NCBI GenBank assembly: GCA_029962745.1
Contig: CM057156.1
Location: 3,246,114-3,310,113, forward strand
Length of the DNA stretch: 64,000 nucleotides
Direction: 5' to 3'
DNA from: Echinometra lucunter
Taxonomy: Eukaryota > Echinodermata > Echinoidea > Camarodonta > Echinometridae
In this document: piece after piece, positions 36,159 through 49,610 of the stretch
Layout: each line of letters begins with the position of its first letter
Numbering within the stretch: the first letter of the stretch is position 1
Notes under the pieces: model-generated
Told to the model about the DNA's origin: nothing
What the model saw: only the letters and a program-made list of their open reading frames with translations
Databases searched by the model: none
Made by a program: the position numbers and the translations under genes

Positions 36159-39100
36159 AGATTAAAAAGTATTTTCTCATTACAGATATTTGGCGATTAA
36201 AAGAAATCATGTCTAAAATGGCGCTATCAGCAAGATATAGAGGATGTGGGGAATGAACAACGTCCACATGAAGTAAGATTGGAGACGAGTAGATGGATAA
36301 CAAATGCAAATGGAAGAAAGTGGTGATAAGGAACAAAAAACGGTTGGCGAAATGAACACACGATGATGATGATGATGATGAAGATGATGATGATGATGAT
36401 GATAATGATGACGATGATGATGAATAAGAAAGGAGATACAAACACAGAGTCTCTGATGGCACAACAAACTTAGGGCAATCTAAAGGCTGGAACATCATAG
36501 GAAAAAATAATCAGCATTAGAGCTAATAACAAAAACTTGTATATTGAGGAATTTTGATAGAATAGAGGTATAAATCATCGGATATACTTGTAACAAATTC
36601 ATTCTAATGAGGAAAAAAAATGGCAATATTTTCTACAAAGTAGCAAATACTACTATACTGATAAAACAACCCTTATTTAGATAACTTGGAAGATATTTCA
36701 TTCGCACCACTAAGGACAAACGAAAAAGGATAAACATACAAATAGATTGAGGATGTATTCTTCATTCAAATAAGTTTACGCGTACATGAACGTAAGTCAA
36801 AATAAAAAGCCAACTCCCCCCCCCCCCCCCAAAAAAAAAAGAACACATAGGGCTATCCGCACAGAAAATATAGAAGTGTTACTTACAATACGTACACTGT
36901 GACCTTATAGAAAGAAACAATCATTTTGTAATGAACGAGTGCCAGAATAATTCAACATTTACTCGTGGCAAGTATTTTGTTTTGTGGGATAAACACGACT
37001 GTATGAACATGATAAGATTCTGGAATGTGATCGAAGTAAGCATTTTGTAATATAAGAAGACATGCGCTACTCAGTTATCATGACAGTGGATCAATGATAA
37101 TCATTGCATATACAAAAAATCATTGTTGAGAATAAACGATTGAAAAAAATAATAATTTGACGGCATTTGTGTTTAACCGAATTAAGAACTGTCCATCTGA
37201 CTAAGCTGTTAAAATACATCTTCTCGATTCTAATCGTTGAAAAAGAAGAAAATTGAGTCAAAACAAATCAGCGTGACATAACTGCTTTACTAATGTTTTG
37301 TTCACATCAAGATAAAATTAGGTTTACTAAGAGTAGCCTGGGCCAGATATGTTTACCAGGCCAGCAGTATGAATGAAATTTATCCATAGAAACGATTTTA
37401 CATTTGAAGGCACATGTGCTTTAAAAAAAAAAAATAAAAAACTTCAGCAATAGGAATTTAATGAACCACTTTCGCAATGTGTTGATTTTCTTTTCTTTTC
37501 TTTTTTTACAAGTTTGATCAATGATCATCCACTCGACCGACAAAACCCTTTCAAAATCCAAACGGTCCAAATGCAAACGCGGGCTCAAAAACTAGGTCAG
37601 GCAAACATTACGATTCACTCAACCCAGCAACACACGGTGCATGCAATGTGTATTATGAATACGTATAACAAAAAATGCCAGATGTAAAGGATCTGCACAA
37701 GTTATATAACAAAGAAAGATGTAAAAAAAAATAAATAAAAAAGAAGAACCGATCACAAGTACGAAAAGGTTCATTATCCATGTTCATTATCAGTTAATGT
37801 ATGCAGGAATTCAGCATGTGCATTAATAAAACTCAGCGAGAGAAATACTGCGATGACCAGATAACACTGATCGATGCCAATGAAAAAAGCTATTATTTGA
37901 TTGTAAAAAGTATATAAGACCCATAAACAGGTAAGTATGTTGTGCTAATACAGCTCAAATGAAAATGATTTGAAGCTACCATACTGGATAATCCTTAACT
38001 TAAGCTGCACTACCATAAACTTAGTAAGATAATTGGTGGAAGCTTAATGCCGGGAAAACAAAATATACATTCGGAGCATATATTATTTTTGTATAGAGAC
38101 GTTTTAGAGACAATATAATAAATGTGAACAATACTGATATAAGGCAGAAATCTAATCATCAATGATAAAGGTTTTGTGACATCTGTATTATGCGTACTAC
38201 TGAAACATCAGGTCAAACGAGATCATGTCAACTGATAATTCCTCAAGTGCAATATCATTTGCTTTATTCTAAAGAATAAAACAAGTAATAATTCTTTGTT
38301 ACATATTTCAAATTTTAAGTAAACATGATCAAGCAGTAAACATGTTTATGCTATAGTAGGAACCAATTTACTATTATTTAGGCATGCAAGTGGAAAAATC
38401 TTATTACAAAATATCTGTTTTTAGATGGATGTATTATGGTCACTTTCCAAGTTATCTAGTTTTTATGCAATATTTTGAGTTGTCAAAAACCTTGTGAAAA
38501 AAAAAAAAGAATACTTGCGAAATACAAAATATGTTTGCGATAAATATCACAACACACTATTTGGTTTTGGTATTATGAAAAGAAAATGCTTTTCAAAGAT
38601 GAATTGTGGGACATAAAAATACCAAACATGCTTAACATGCTTAAGGAGACAAGTGGCAATACAAATCATGTTTAGCATTGAAAACAATGATATACCTGAA
38701 ATCAGTCAGTGCATGTTTCTATAGAGTATATTTTTAATGAAAAAAGGGCATTTTGATATAAAAATATGGAAGATATTCATTATCATTAACATGACTATCA
38801 TGACAAAAGAGAAAAACAATTTTTTTTAATGGAATGTAGTTGTCTTACTCTATGGACTGTTGATATAACTCAAGACACATTAAGTTTTAGGCATGGCAAA
38901 TAAGCGCTGCTAAGAAAAAACAAATTGATTCTATCATTTCTCTGAAGTCAAAGGTTCAAAGACGAGTTATGATCTTGTTGGAAGCCATATAACTCAGTAT
39001 ATCTATCTCTGCTATCTCGGCTCGTACACAGGATGAATGGGCTAAAGCAAAGATGCTATGGTTAGAAGCGAAAATAACAATGACTCATTTAGAATGAGGC

Positions 39101-39448
39101 ACTTGACAATTCTGCATTTTAAGACATAATGCATTCTCTAAGTTCATCAAAAATGGAATCTGGATAATGAATCAGTGTTAACTCACTTTTGTCAGACATT
39201 TAGGCATTATTTGATGCTTTATTGGCTGATATCAAACGTAAACCATTAACCAAACATCTTTCAATTTGGATGCAACACAAAATATAATTGAGACAGTAAA
39301 TAATCTGGTTGAAAAGACTTTTTTTCAGGAATTTTGTTGCATCACTGACGAAAAACGTAGACACTCGGATCCACAATAAATGTTAAAATAGATTCATCAC
39401 TTACATGTGGATCAAAATCAGCAAAGATTCTAAGCATTCCAGACTGCA
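36159..39448. other. Non-coding stretch between the LINE ORF and the ORF1-like gene
   Basis: AT-rich. A GAT array lies at 36361-36423, a C run then A run at 36818-36840, and scattered A runs elsewhere. There is no coding sequence on either strand that I can support. It is far longer than a normal ORF1-ORF2 spacer. Confidence 0.6.
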
Positions 39449-40558
39449 TCACTCGTCCCAGTTGCTCCATGGCGATTGGGGCGAACCATTTGGCGCTTTC
39501 TTGCGGGTCTGGAGATATAGGTTGATTCCGTTGACGCGAATTCTCGTAGAAAGCTGTTTTTCTTTCCTAATCTTGTAGGCGATTGAAGCTAAACGTCCAC
39601 GTTCACGTTTCATATCCGGTGGGAGATCCGTACGAATCGTAACGCGATCGTAGCAATTCTCAGGTGTCTGCTGCGGTTGAGGTTGCTGGGAGGTCTGTTG
39701 ATCTGGATGAGCGGAATTAGCAGGACGTTGACGGTTGGGTTTCTCGAAGGATTCAAGCAGTCGATTGCGGTCTTCCATAAAGGCGAATCGAACAATAATA
39801 GGGCGTGGCGGCGGCGGCGTTGCCCTCCCAGGGTTTCCTTGCTTCGGGCTCGGGAGACGATGTGCGTTGACAAGTGGCGTCCTAGCTGCCTCAGAGATAG
39901 GGATCTGAAGGAATTTGGCAATAACTCCGTGTACTGCAGAATACACATTTTCACTTTTCTTTTCCGGGACTCCATACAACAGCAGATTTTGTTTCCTATC
40001 ATGTAGCTCTAGCAGCATAAGTTTCTCTTCTATTTTTTTGTTTTTATTCTCAATGGTTTCCAAAATTTGGGGGATGATATCCTTTTCGATCTCTCTAATC
40101 TTACTTGTGTTGAAAGTAACCGCATTTTCTAAATCTTGTATGGCTTTCCTTGTTTCACCAAGTTCAACTTTCATCATCCGCATATCTAAGCTGACGTTAT
40201 CGAAACGTGAATTCATTTCTTTACTCAAATTAGCAAACATTTCCTTCATTTCTGGCAAAAGATTAGACTGACCTGAAGCCATTGCGTGATATTCTGGGCT
40301 TGATTGGGCGTTGGCGGTTTGAGCGGTCACGTGACTGTTCGAGCGTCCACTGGTATTTGAATTACTGCTATGTCGGGGCGAACCACTCGGGGACCTCTGG
40401 GCTGGGTTCTCGGTGCGTGCCGTGTTGTGCTTAGCAATTCCTGATGCCCCAGCTTTGCTGGTCTTGGAGGCCGTTAATTTACCCTTTTCCTGAGTTTTTG
40501 CTGACGATTTGGAGTTAGAAGACGATCTAAGGGTATAGGAACGTTCCTCATTAGGCAT
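39449..40558 (-). CDS. L1-ORF1p-like RNA-binding protein (LINE ORF1)
   Basis: 369 residues. Residues 1-98 are Ser/Thr/Lys-rich and disordered. 100-188 is a predicted coiled coil, rich in E/K with heptad-like spacing. About 189-268 is RRM-like: RKQNLLLYGVPE, NAHRL and PIIVRFAFMEDRNRLL. 303-355 is like the L1 ORF1p C-terminal domain: VTIRTDLPP, then RGRLASIAYKIRKEK and RVNGINLYLQTRKK. In this family the protein trimerises through the coiled coil and coats the LINE RNA as a nucleic-acid chaperone. Pro/Gln-rich inserts lie at 245-252 and 275-300. The ORF is intact. It is on the same strand as ORF2 at 33042-36158 but 3.3 kb away, so it is either a separate element, one split by other DNA, or a retained stand-alone copy. 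Confidence 0.85.
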   Translation of the reverse strand: MPNEERSYTLRSSSNSKSSAKTQEKGKLTASKTSKAGASGIAKHNTARTENPAQRSPSGSPRHSSNSNTSGRSNSHVTAQTANAQSSPEYHAMASGQSNLLPEMKEMFANLSKEMNSRFDNVSLDMRMMKVELGETRKAIQDLENAVTFNTSKIREIEKDIIPQILETIENKNKKIEEKLMLLELHDRKQNLLLYGVPEKKSENVYSAVHGVIAKFLQIPISEAARTPLVNAHRLPSPKQGNPGRATPPPPRPIIVRFAFMEDRNRLLESFEKPNRQRPANSAHPDQQTSQQPQPQQTPENCYDRVTIRTDLPPDMKRERGRLASIAYKIRKEKQLSTRIRVNGINLYLQTRKKAPNGSPQSPWSNWDE

Positions 40559-43500
40559 GACTCGAAATAAGGTCCTCTAACATATCCAAAATCTTGAAAA
40601 TTGAGAGCTCATATGCTGATGACGTCCGCACGTTACGAATGCATTACGTAAAAGTGTCCAAACTATGATTTTGTTCAGGCACCGATAGTAGTATGACGTG
40701 GCTTCTCATGAACTTGAGAATATGTTTAAAAGGCTTCAGTAATTCTGCAGATGAGTGGATCACATTTTGAAAGGAACTTGTTGAAAAGGATTCAGAGAGC
40801 GTTCTTTACATTGCGATAATGTATCATAGTTAGTCTCAACTGACATGTTTGACATGTTTGAGACTTAGATATACATGCACTTTGAAAAAAGGTTCATTAA
40901 GTATTTAAAAGGGTCAATCGTTGTTGAACGTCCAAAATGTTATTTATTTATTTTTGGTTCTTGAAAATAACCGTTAATTATGAAGGTTTAATTAGACTTA
41001 CATGATTACTGTACACGTTAAAAAAAAAAATAGTACAATACATGTCTTCGAACCCTATTGCTCAACTTCGTTCTATAATTTATTAGAGGGAATGGGTTGC
41101 ATACAACACACTTTATTGGCCATCTTCTTGAGAAGACCGTCTCACAAATGTAATTAACTTTTTATAAACAAAAATTATTACTCCACGCATTTACTAATTG
41201 CGAATTGATGACAAAATATAATTAAAGTAACCTGCTGATACTTTAAGTTGCTTAAAATTAACCTAATGGATTGGTTTGGATATATATACTTCGTAATTTC
41301 CGGATAGGGTATAGCGAGCAATTTCCTCATAAATAATGAACGAAAAACGTGTCATTGAACTGTTCGAGAATGTTCATTTTTTCATTTCATAGTCATCAAT
41401 AATTCGATGACGTCATTTACATGATTATACGGCTTATCGTATAGATCCATGAGCTTAATGAGGATCGCATTTTATTCGGAAGATTGATTTTGGCATTGTT
41501 TAGTTGCTAGGTAGTTTCCAGGTACGCTGTATTATATGGAATATTTTAATTTCTGCTTCAAAGCCAAGCTGATTAACAAAATCGTCACGGCCATGGCGTC
41601 TATCTTTTCATCATAATACTTTCTATCCATGCGGAATAATAGGCTTGATATCTCTTAATCAAAAGTACTATTCTTTTACTTTAATTCAAGTACATCCTCT
41701 TTTATAAGAGATCGGTTATCTGAAAGCAGTTTCATGTGTACAGACGATGTGAAGAATATCATGAGCAAGGTCGATCAAACTTTTAGATGAGAATACAGAT
41801 TGGCAAAAATGGTTAATGAAAGGATTTGGTACAAAACAAAAAAAAAACCAGCTCAGGAGACGGAGGATAAAACATACGTATGACAGTATGTTGCACGAAA
41901 TGCTATCATTAAAACCAAACATGTATTTTCAGACGAATTCCCATATTTCATCAACATACCTGATCAACGTTGGTTTCTTGTATATTTCTTATATATATAG
42001 AACAAGGTGCTCAACTAAATTCTTTTGATGACAAGGTATTTCAGCACTAAACCCCGACTTTTATTTTGCCGCCCTTCAGTACATCCCTCATACATGTATA
42101 CCATGATAAGACACAAATTTACTACATAAAAAGTGGCGAATTATGTAGATTAATCTTCACAAATGCCCTATATGGACAGTCTCCAAGTCACTGGTTGACC
42201 TTCTCTTCTTTTTTTTATTCTGTTTGAGAGCTCGAAGATCTTCGACGATAAAATAATAATTATTCGTCTCTTTGAGAATATCTTCCACAACATAATTTCA
42301 ACTACTGACATACGTGTTTAAAATGATTCCGGATTTTTTGTTTCTTCCGACCCCGAAATCGCTTCATCGAGTCGTAATCATCGATCCTGTGATCTGGTGC
42401 CGCCAATCTCCAAATGAACGTGGATTATGTGATATAGAAATCACCTGCAATTTACCCATAATCCCAGAATACATCGTTAAGATGATGCATGTAATGATTG
42501 ATTCTTTATACTATAAAAATGTAGATATCAGTCCTGCAAAACTCCTCATCTCTTTAGCTTCTTGTGGTTTATGAAGGGTCAAAAAGGGAAACAAAGTTGA
42601 TCAAGAATGCTTTGTAGAAAGTAAAACTTTTGGATATATTGTATAGCGAAAGAAGAAGAAGCACACACATTTAATAATGAGATGTTGCAATTAATGATTA
42701 ATGACGATGATATCAATGTCCGACAGTAAAACAGGAGTGACGTTTCCTTTTTTGAAGCTGCAATGGAAGCCATCCTTTCATGCCTTTCTTCAAATTATTA
42801 GAAGTTACCTCGTTTGCTCCGCATAATACAGACACACAACATGATAGAGATCTTTATTCGACAATAAAATTTTGCCTCTGGATGAGTATTAGTTTTGGTC
42901 ATTTTCGCGCTATTAGTCACGTCAATGGGGTCAATAGGATACTAAAAATAAACCATAGATACGTGACCGCTAAATCAGTCTGCCGCCCAAACGCCTGTGC
43001 GATAATCTCATTTTGTAAAGTATCTTTTTTATTCTCTAAAATCATCTTTGATTATTGTTTCCACTTTTCAGAGCATTGCCCATTTAGTTTAATAAAATTT
43101 GAACTAAGTATCGCAATGAATTTGAATGACATAGGAAGTGTTTGTCAAAAGGTAGCAGCATGGGGGGAAATCATTTCTTAAACATGCAAGGGACGCATGC
43201 AAAATTTTCTGACAGAGTTCTGATAGCAAAGAAGAAGAAGAAGAAGAAGAAAATAAAATGTTATCACCTTCCCCCCGAGAAATAATTATGTTAGTGCGGG
43301 ACTCGCCGCCCGTCCCCGTGATCTCTGCCAAACCGAGGGGGGGGGGGGGGGTACAGGTGATGGATGGACAGCAATTGACAGCTGAGCTATAGCATAGATA
43401 TAGTTTGTGTGAAACATACTTATTGAACTCTTTCCCAATCTTGATACTAATTTTCACTCCAGTTTCATGCTACGAAAATTTGTTTACTGGTATCCTGTTT

Positions 43501-43624
43501 TCCTCATCATTAAATATACTACAGTCTCATAGGCTACAGCACGCCTTTTTCGTGTAATTCTGTGGTTTAAAAAATGAAGGCTGGATATCCGTCCTGAAAC
43601 GTTAGGGAGAAACATCAGAAGGCA
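40559..43624. other. Intergenic, no gene seen
   Basis: AT-rich. Short GAA run at 43231-43251 and G run at 43338-43351. No recognised gene. Confidence 0.5.
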
Positions 43625-43728
43625 GAAGAAAGGAGGGGTTGCGAAATAGTGAGGGTGCCCCCCCCAATAAATTTGTGGGGGAGGGGGCCCCCCCCCCCCC
43701 CCCCCCCCCCCAAGGATTTCCGCCAATG
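43625..43728. mobile_element. One end of a G-rich hAT-type MITE
   Basis: Read from the right on the minus strand the end is CATTGGCGGAAATCC followed by G runs, close to the family 3 end CATTGGCGTAAATCC at 23587. The opposite end was not found, so it is truncated or rearranged. A C run at 43688-43711 may be mis-sized. Confidence 0.5.
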
Positions 43729-46707
43729 GCTGGTAGTATACCACGAGACTGAAATTTGTATCCTACACTGTACGATGCTGTATGCAATATCAAGGTTTGG
43801 CAATTTGTAACAAGGGAGGGCGGGAACCTCAGTGCAAACTTTGGTGCAAAGCAAATATGGAATGGAGCACTTTAAACTGGAATATAGTAAAATAATATCT
43901 TGCATCTCAACTTTCTATTTCCTTCCGTTTTGCACGCTGCCTGCATCATCATCTGCACTTCCTTTTCATCTACTTTGAATGCTATACCAGTACTTCTGCT
44001 TTCTCTAATTTTACAGCCCTATTTTCTCTCTTCCTCTTTGTATTTCTCTTATTCTCTCTCTCACGCACACACTCTCTCTCCGTTCCTCTCTGTCCCCCAC
44101 ACCCTCTTTCTCCGTCCCCCCCCCTCTCTCTCTCTCTCTCTTTCTCTCTTCCTCCCTCTCTCCCACCTTCCCTCACTCCCTCCTCCCAAACCTTTTCTTT
44201 AATCTTTAATGACGAATTGTATTGTGGATAAGGCCTCTGCCTGTACTCCGACAAGAAATGAATTATGGTATTTTGTTGGTATTTCAGGACTTTCTCTCTT
44301 TTAAAAATGATTCTTTATTATAAGAATCACGTTCTCTCACACGACCCTTTCACTGTCACTCCAATGTTGACAAGTCTCCATCCGGCCTCCATCAACTCTA
44401 TTCATTTCTTTCCATTATTTCTCATCTCTTCGGGGTCAACAATGACACATCGTGCAAGTCATCATGATGGCCTTGATAATGGCTATAATAAGGGCCTTGT
44501 TGATACACACAGCATCATTGAGTTTTTATTCATAATTATATATATATAATCGAGTTAAAGGAAACGAGATGGTCATCTCTGACGTCATGGTCATACTCCT
44601 TCTCACACCTTCAATCAATTTATTTATGTACACGCGTAAAGTTCACGGCGTTAGATTTCTGGCACGTCTTTTCCTCAATCTATCTGTAAAAATATCTATT
44701 TTTATCATCTTGTTTTCATTCGCTTCCAATTTCATCCCTCATTTTATTCACTGTCTCTTTGCCACCACTCCCTCTCTCTCTCTTTCTCTCTCTTCATCTA
44801 TTTTGCTCCCTTCCTCTCTCTCTCTCTCTCTCTATTTGTCGTTCTTTCTTCCTCTCTCAGTTTTTTCTCTCTCTTTCCAACTCGACTCATACCCTTTCTC
44901 TCTTTCTTTTTCCCCTATTTCAATCTAATACGATTGAAGAGCGCGAACTAAACATCACAATCAACAACAACAACCTCTATCGCTCAACTGCCCTCTCTCC
45001 CTCTCTCTCTCTCTCTCTCCTTCCCTCCCTCTCACTTTCTCCCCCTCTCTCTCGCTTTGTCTCCCCTCTCTCTCTCTTTCTCTCTCCCTCTACCTCTTTG
45101 TTTTTCTTCTCCCATCAATTTCTTTTCATCTCCCCTCCCCCCCCCCACCGTCCGCCCCATGTCTCTACTTTTCTCCTTTCTTCAATTTCTCTAACAACCC
45201 TGCATTTTTAGTGATTTGTATGAAATCAATATCTGTTTTGTTTGTATAGGGAATTGCACTTTCCTTGCCTCAGCAATATTTTATGAGCCATAATGTTATA
45301 AATATCCCTTGGCTACATTATTCTGTTTTTCTTCATGATACACCATTTCGATGCGTATGGTTTTAAAAAATAGAGAGAATATGGCATGAGATAGCTTTTG
45401 AACAGAGGTGTCGCCCATCTTCCTCTTTAGAAAGGAACAAATCGGTCTGCAAATTTTGTGACATTTACAGGCTTTCGGCAAGTCACATGAACTGATTTAT
45501 TTTTGTCTTGGAGGAAGTTAAAATGAAAAATAGCACTATGGCCTCAAATGCCAACTTCTTTGTCGGGAGAATATTATTGTGTACTTTTTGACAGAAAACC
45601 ATATAAATTGACCTTCCCTGCCGTTATTCCTCTCAAATTTTCCCAAACTAATGTTAACATGCTGTGTGCTGGACTGTCAAACAATTATGTCGACATTTCC
45701 AATTTGAGAATGTTTTATCGCCCGAGACAAATTGTCTACCCGCAAAGTGTGTCTCATCTCTCTCGACTGTCTACAAGCTCTCTATTACAACACTACACAT
45801 CACCCTGTAGATATTTCTTCACTCTTCTAAAGATAACTATCACTTTTTGAAAATTGAAAATGCCATAGTTCGTCATGAACCTGATAAATGACAACACTTT
45901 AACAACACGTTGTCCTGTTGGCGGGTGTTTATGCCCACCGCTGCTCATCTCCGATTTTTTTTAAAACAATTTCTTTGTTAGCTTGAATGTATAGTTAGCT
46001 TACACATTATGGGCTGTTTTCCCCCTGATGTATTAATGTATTCAAGCAAATCCTCACGAGTTGAACGACTCCCGGTTATAGGCACGTCCCTAGGTGTTGT
46101 GTATCAAATCAGTCCGTCTCACTTTTATCAGAAAATCCATAAAATACATGTTTATAAAAGATTCCTAGTATGCGTGTCTTTTTCAAAAAGGCATATGTAT
46201 TTGATGCTGGATTAGTACATACCATGAAAACACTATTCATTCATCATTAAACAAGTTGATTGGCAGATCTGTCATTCAGAAACTCATCTCCCTTTATATC
46301 ATTATGGCTAAATTGTAAAGATGACCAAATTCTCGTCAAGAGTATTTCCGGAAAAAATATATGTAACCCTTTATCCGCCATTCTGTCTCCATGTCATAAA
46401 TATGAGAAACTCTATAGTTGTTCTAATTCTGTCAAACTTACAGTTCCCTTTTTGAAATTTTCTAGTGACGCAAACGATCCTTTTGGAGTGTTTTTCACGT
46501 ATTTGATTGAACATGGTGATAAAATGATGGTTTTAATCTCTTAAATCAAATGTATAAGCCCGGCATACAAAATGAGGAACATTTATAGTCATCTATAGCG
46601 CCCGATAATTTTGCAGGTTTGACATTCCACACATTCCAGATAATTCATTTGAAGATGAAAATGATCACTGTTGCATAATGCCTCGTTCATCATTTCCATT
46701 ATGCATG
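43729..46707. other. Intergenic; extensive CT microsatellites
   Basis: CT-rich arrays lie at 44054-44190, 44768-44850 and 44990-45090. Leu/Ser-rich open frames across them are artefacts. No gene supported. Confidence 0.6.
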
Positions 46708-46833
46708 GATGGCCTTGTGTTGGTCTAGAGGTAATGTCCACGGTTAACTCTCTGTCCTTGCCTATAAGCTCACTCTGATCGGACCCAAGTTCGAACCTGA
46801 GTCACGTCTTTCGGATGCTGGCGCATATCTGAT
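46708..46833 (+). mobile_element. tRNA-derived SINE head (S4), partial
   Basis: TTGGTCTAGAGGTAATG is an A-box-like stretch and AAGTTCGAACC is a B-box. The head is directly followed by the hAT MITE at 46834, which may have interrupted it. Confidence 0.55.
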
Positions 46834-47062
46834 CAGGGGTGGCGCCAGTGTATTTTGATAGGGGGCAAGATGAGTTTTTAGGTGAGTTCATTAACGTTTT
46901 AAATGAAAACAAATTAGGGGTATTATATAGTTACATGACCCAACACTCTCTTCTCTCATACTCTTCTTTCTTCTTACTCCTCTTTTTTTTTTTTTTTTTT
47001 TTTTTTGTCACTTGCAAAATTATAGGGGGCGGTGGCCCCCTGACCCCTGTAGCGCCGCTCTG
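46834..47062. mobile_element. hAT-type MITE, family 1, copy 2
   Basis: It has ends CAGGGGTGGCGCC and GGCGCTACA-type (inverted) and an exact 8-bp target duplication TATCTGAT (46826-46833 and 47063-47070). It aligns in reverse orientation with 4262-4521 through TATTTTGATAGGGGGCAAGATGA, ACTATATAA-type and CACTTGCAAAATTATAGGG segments. Confidence 0.9.
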
Positions 47063-47070
47063 TATCTGAT

Positions 47071-48948
47071 TCATACACGTCTGCAAAAACATTTACACAC
47101 TTAAGCTCAATATCGCAAGCAGTTGCAATGTTGCTCGACAGTAGTCATGTCTCGTGATTTCTCTGGGTTTAGTGCTGTAATTTCTTCTTCTTTTTCTAGT
47201 TAAAATGATGATTCGCCCATTTAGTTCTATGTTCTATGTTCTATTTCAAGTAACTGCAATAAGAACATGAAAAAGCCATATCATCTCAGTATACAGACAT
47301 GACAGATAAGTGACCAGGGCCAAACTTCATTCAAATAACATTTATGTCTACCTGATTTCAAAACAGAAGCCTCACATCATATTCACCCTGTTAACCGATT
47401 ACATCATTCTACCACCGTTATGCCCCCTCTCTTTCTTTCATCCCCTTCCCCTCCACACGCACACCCACCCCCCCCCACACACACACACAACCCAACACAC
47501 ACACGCCCCCACACACACACCCACACACTTCCCATGCAAGCTCTTACCCAAATCCACATACTTCTTGCACTCATCGCTCCTACTAACACTCTGTTATGTT
47601 CCCCCTTTCATATTTTGTGACTATAAGCATGATAAGTGTGCGCACGGTTTCTCGTGACTAAGGACAGTGGGTCCGGTACCTTTTGCGTCATTATCATGCA
47701 TGATCTCTCTTCTATTTCTTTTTTTTATTATTATTATCTAACCCCTCAGGAAAAATATTAGTACAGACCAAGAAATCCGCCCCCGGCAGAGGGCTTACGT
47801 TGGCGGGAAGCATACCTTTTTTGCAGTCTTAGTGCGTAATGGATACACCCATACCCTAAATAATGTTGTCGCCATGGGCATGCATCACAGATGCATAAAT
47901 ATCACTATATTATACCAGACAATGACCTCCACTTCTCGACCTTTCTGAAAGTTTTGTTTGTAGGAAACTCTCTTGTTTTTAGTTGCCTCACACTCGAAAG
48001 AATAGAAATCTATTAGCATCATCGTCTTGATAAGGAGTGGTCTTGACTTTTTTCTTGACTTTGAGAGTTATTTGGTTAAAGACTAAAACGAGGGGGGGGG
48101 GGGCAAGAAAGATAACTGAAGGGTGAACGTGAACAAATAGCAAACGACGAAATGTAAGCGAGATAGATTAGTATTACACTTCTACCGAAGTTAAGGAGTA
48201 CGTGAAGTGGTAGAAGAGGGGTGGAAAGGAAGAGGAGGAGGGTGAGAAGAGAGAGAGAGAGAGAGAGTGATTGCGATGGAAACAGGGAGAGAGAATATAA
48301 AAAGAAAAAGAAGAAAGGGAAAAGAATGAAGTGAAGAGAAGAGATAGGGGAGGGAAGAGAAGAAAAACATAGAACTAAGTGAGAAGAGGGATGAATAAGA
48401 TTGGGAGAAGAAATGATCAAGGAAAATATAGGAACGAGAAGGGGAGTGGGTGGAAGAGAGGGAGAGAGACAAAGAGAAATATAGAAGGGTACAGAACGTG
48501 AGTGAAGTCACGAAGGATTCAAAATCAAGAGCAAAAGTCCATTCTCTTGCATATACTTATGTTTACAAATCAAATAAGGCGAGTCAAAATTTGATAAGCG
48601 GGGGATTTTGAACTACAGTTACATGTCTTCATTTTTCTTGACGAAATTACCTGGCATGTTTCGACCGTGAATGCGCATGTGTGACAAATAAATTTGTTGC
48701 GACAGGGAGAAAAGTCTAATTTCTTATCCCGACGTTTCGTGTTCTTTCGCTTGCACGTGCATGGTCGAAGATTAAACTGGGTCATTGTATAGACTTTGAT
48801 GGATGAGAAAATTTGTTTGTAATATGTTACGAGCGTTCCTTTCAGCCATTCTAATGTATGCCATGAAATAGGTTTGCTTGGAATTGCTTTCTCATATTAT
48901 AATCAAGAAAGGGGGTGGACATGGTAAAAAATGTTCATGTTACCAGTG
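47071..48948. other. Intergenic; CA and GA repeats
   Basis: A C/A-rich array lies at 47449-47530 and a purine-rich block at 48205-48485. No gene supported. Confidence 0.55.
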
Positions 48949-49040
48949 TTGTATCTAGGGGCAAGGGGGCACAAGCCCCGAGTGCCACTTTTAGGGAGGT
49001 CAAAAAAGCAAGAGAGAGAAAAAAAAAATCAAAAAATTAA
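48949..49040. mobile_element. Possible left end of a hAT-like element
   Basis: CAGTGTTGTATCTAGGGG followed by G-rich sequence looks like a hAT terminus, but no right end or target duplication was found. Confidence 0.25.
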
Positions 49041-49257
49041 TTTTAAATTGAATCGGATCAACATCTCGCATGGATGATAGTGTAGCACTGCATGGGTTAC
49101 AACCAAAATGAAAGCTTACAAACAAACTACACGAGAAATTAGAACCTTCATTCTAGACACATTCTAGACTACAATACACTGGGGCTTAGAGTTTGACTTA
49201 ATGAAAAGATATAACCTTTTACATAAAAAATGAGTTTATAGCCTTGGTATACAACCA

Positions 49258-49610
49258 GTGGGTCTAATTGCCAGATCGCCAAACATCACCATGGCTAAAC
49301 CCATTTGGTCTACTATCTTTTTGGTCTGATTGCCGTTTGGTCCAATCATCACTTGGTTTAATACCTATCTGCGGGATTCTGAGCTAATTGTCATTTTGGC
49401 TAATGATCAAATGGTCTTATTGCCACTTCGTCTACTTAGTTTCCTCATTTTGTCTAATAACTATTTGGTCTATGACCAGTTCGTCCCATCAGATGGACTA
49501 AGTGGTGTTAGACAAACTGGTTGTAGACGAAAAGGGATTAGACAATGTGGGATGAGACCGAACGGGCATTAGACAAAGTGGGAGTAGACCAAGTGACAAT
49601 TCACCAAAAA
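49258..49610. repeat. Palindromic array of degenerate 16-bp units
   Basis: From 49258 to about 49490 the unit TTTGGTCTAATTGCCA recurs about ten times in degenerate form. From about 49495 to 49610 the inverted unit (GTGG..TTAGACAAA type) recurs about eight times. The array therefore forms an imperfect overall palindrome centred near 49493. It could be a MITE with subterminal repeats. No coding capacity. Confidence 0.75.

Noticed and set aside
36159..39405. A spliced transcript joining ORF1 to ORF2 (GTAAGT at 39404, possible acceptor before ORF2)
   Set aside because: ORF1 already ends in a stop before the donor, and short donor matches are common by chance; kept only as a remark.
44569..45211. 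Leu/Ser-rich frames around 44.6-45.2 kb
   Set aside because: CT microsatellites read as protein; no domain or splice context.
49258..49610. CRISPR array
   Set aside because: Units are degenerate, contiguous without unique spacers, and invert midway; the genome is eukaryotic.
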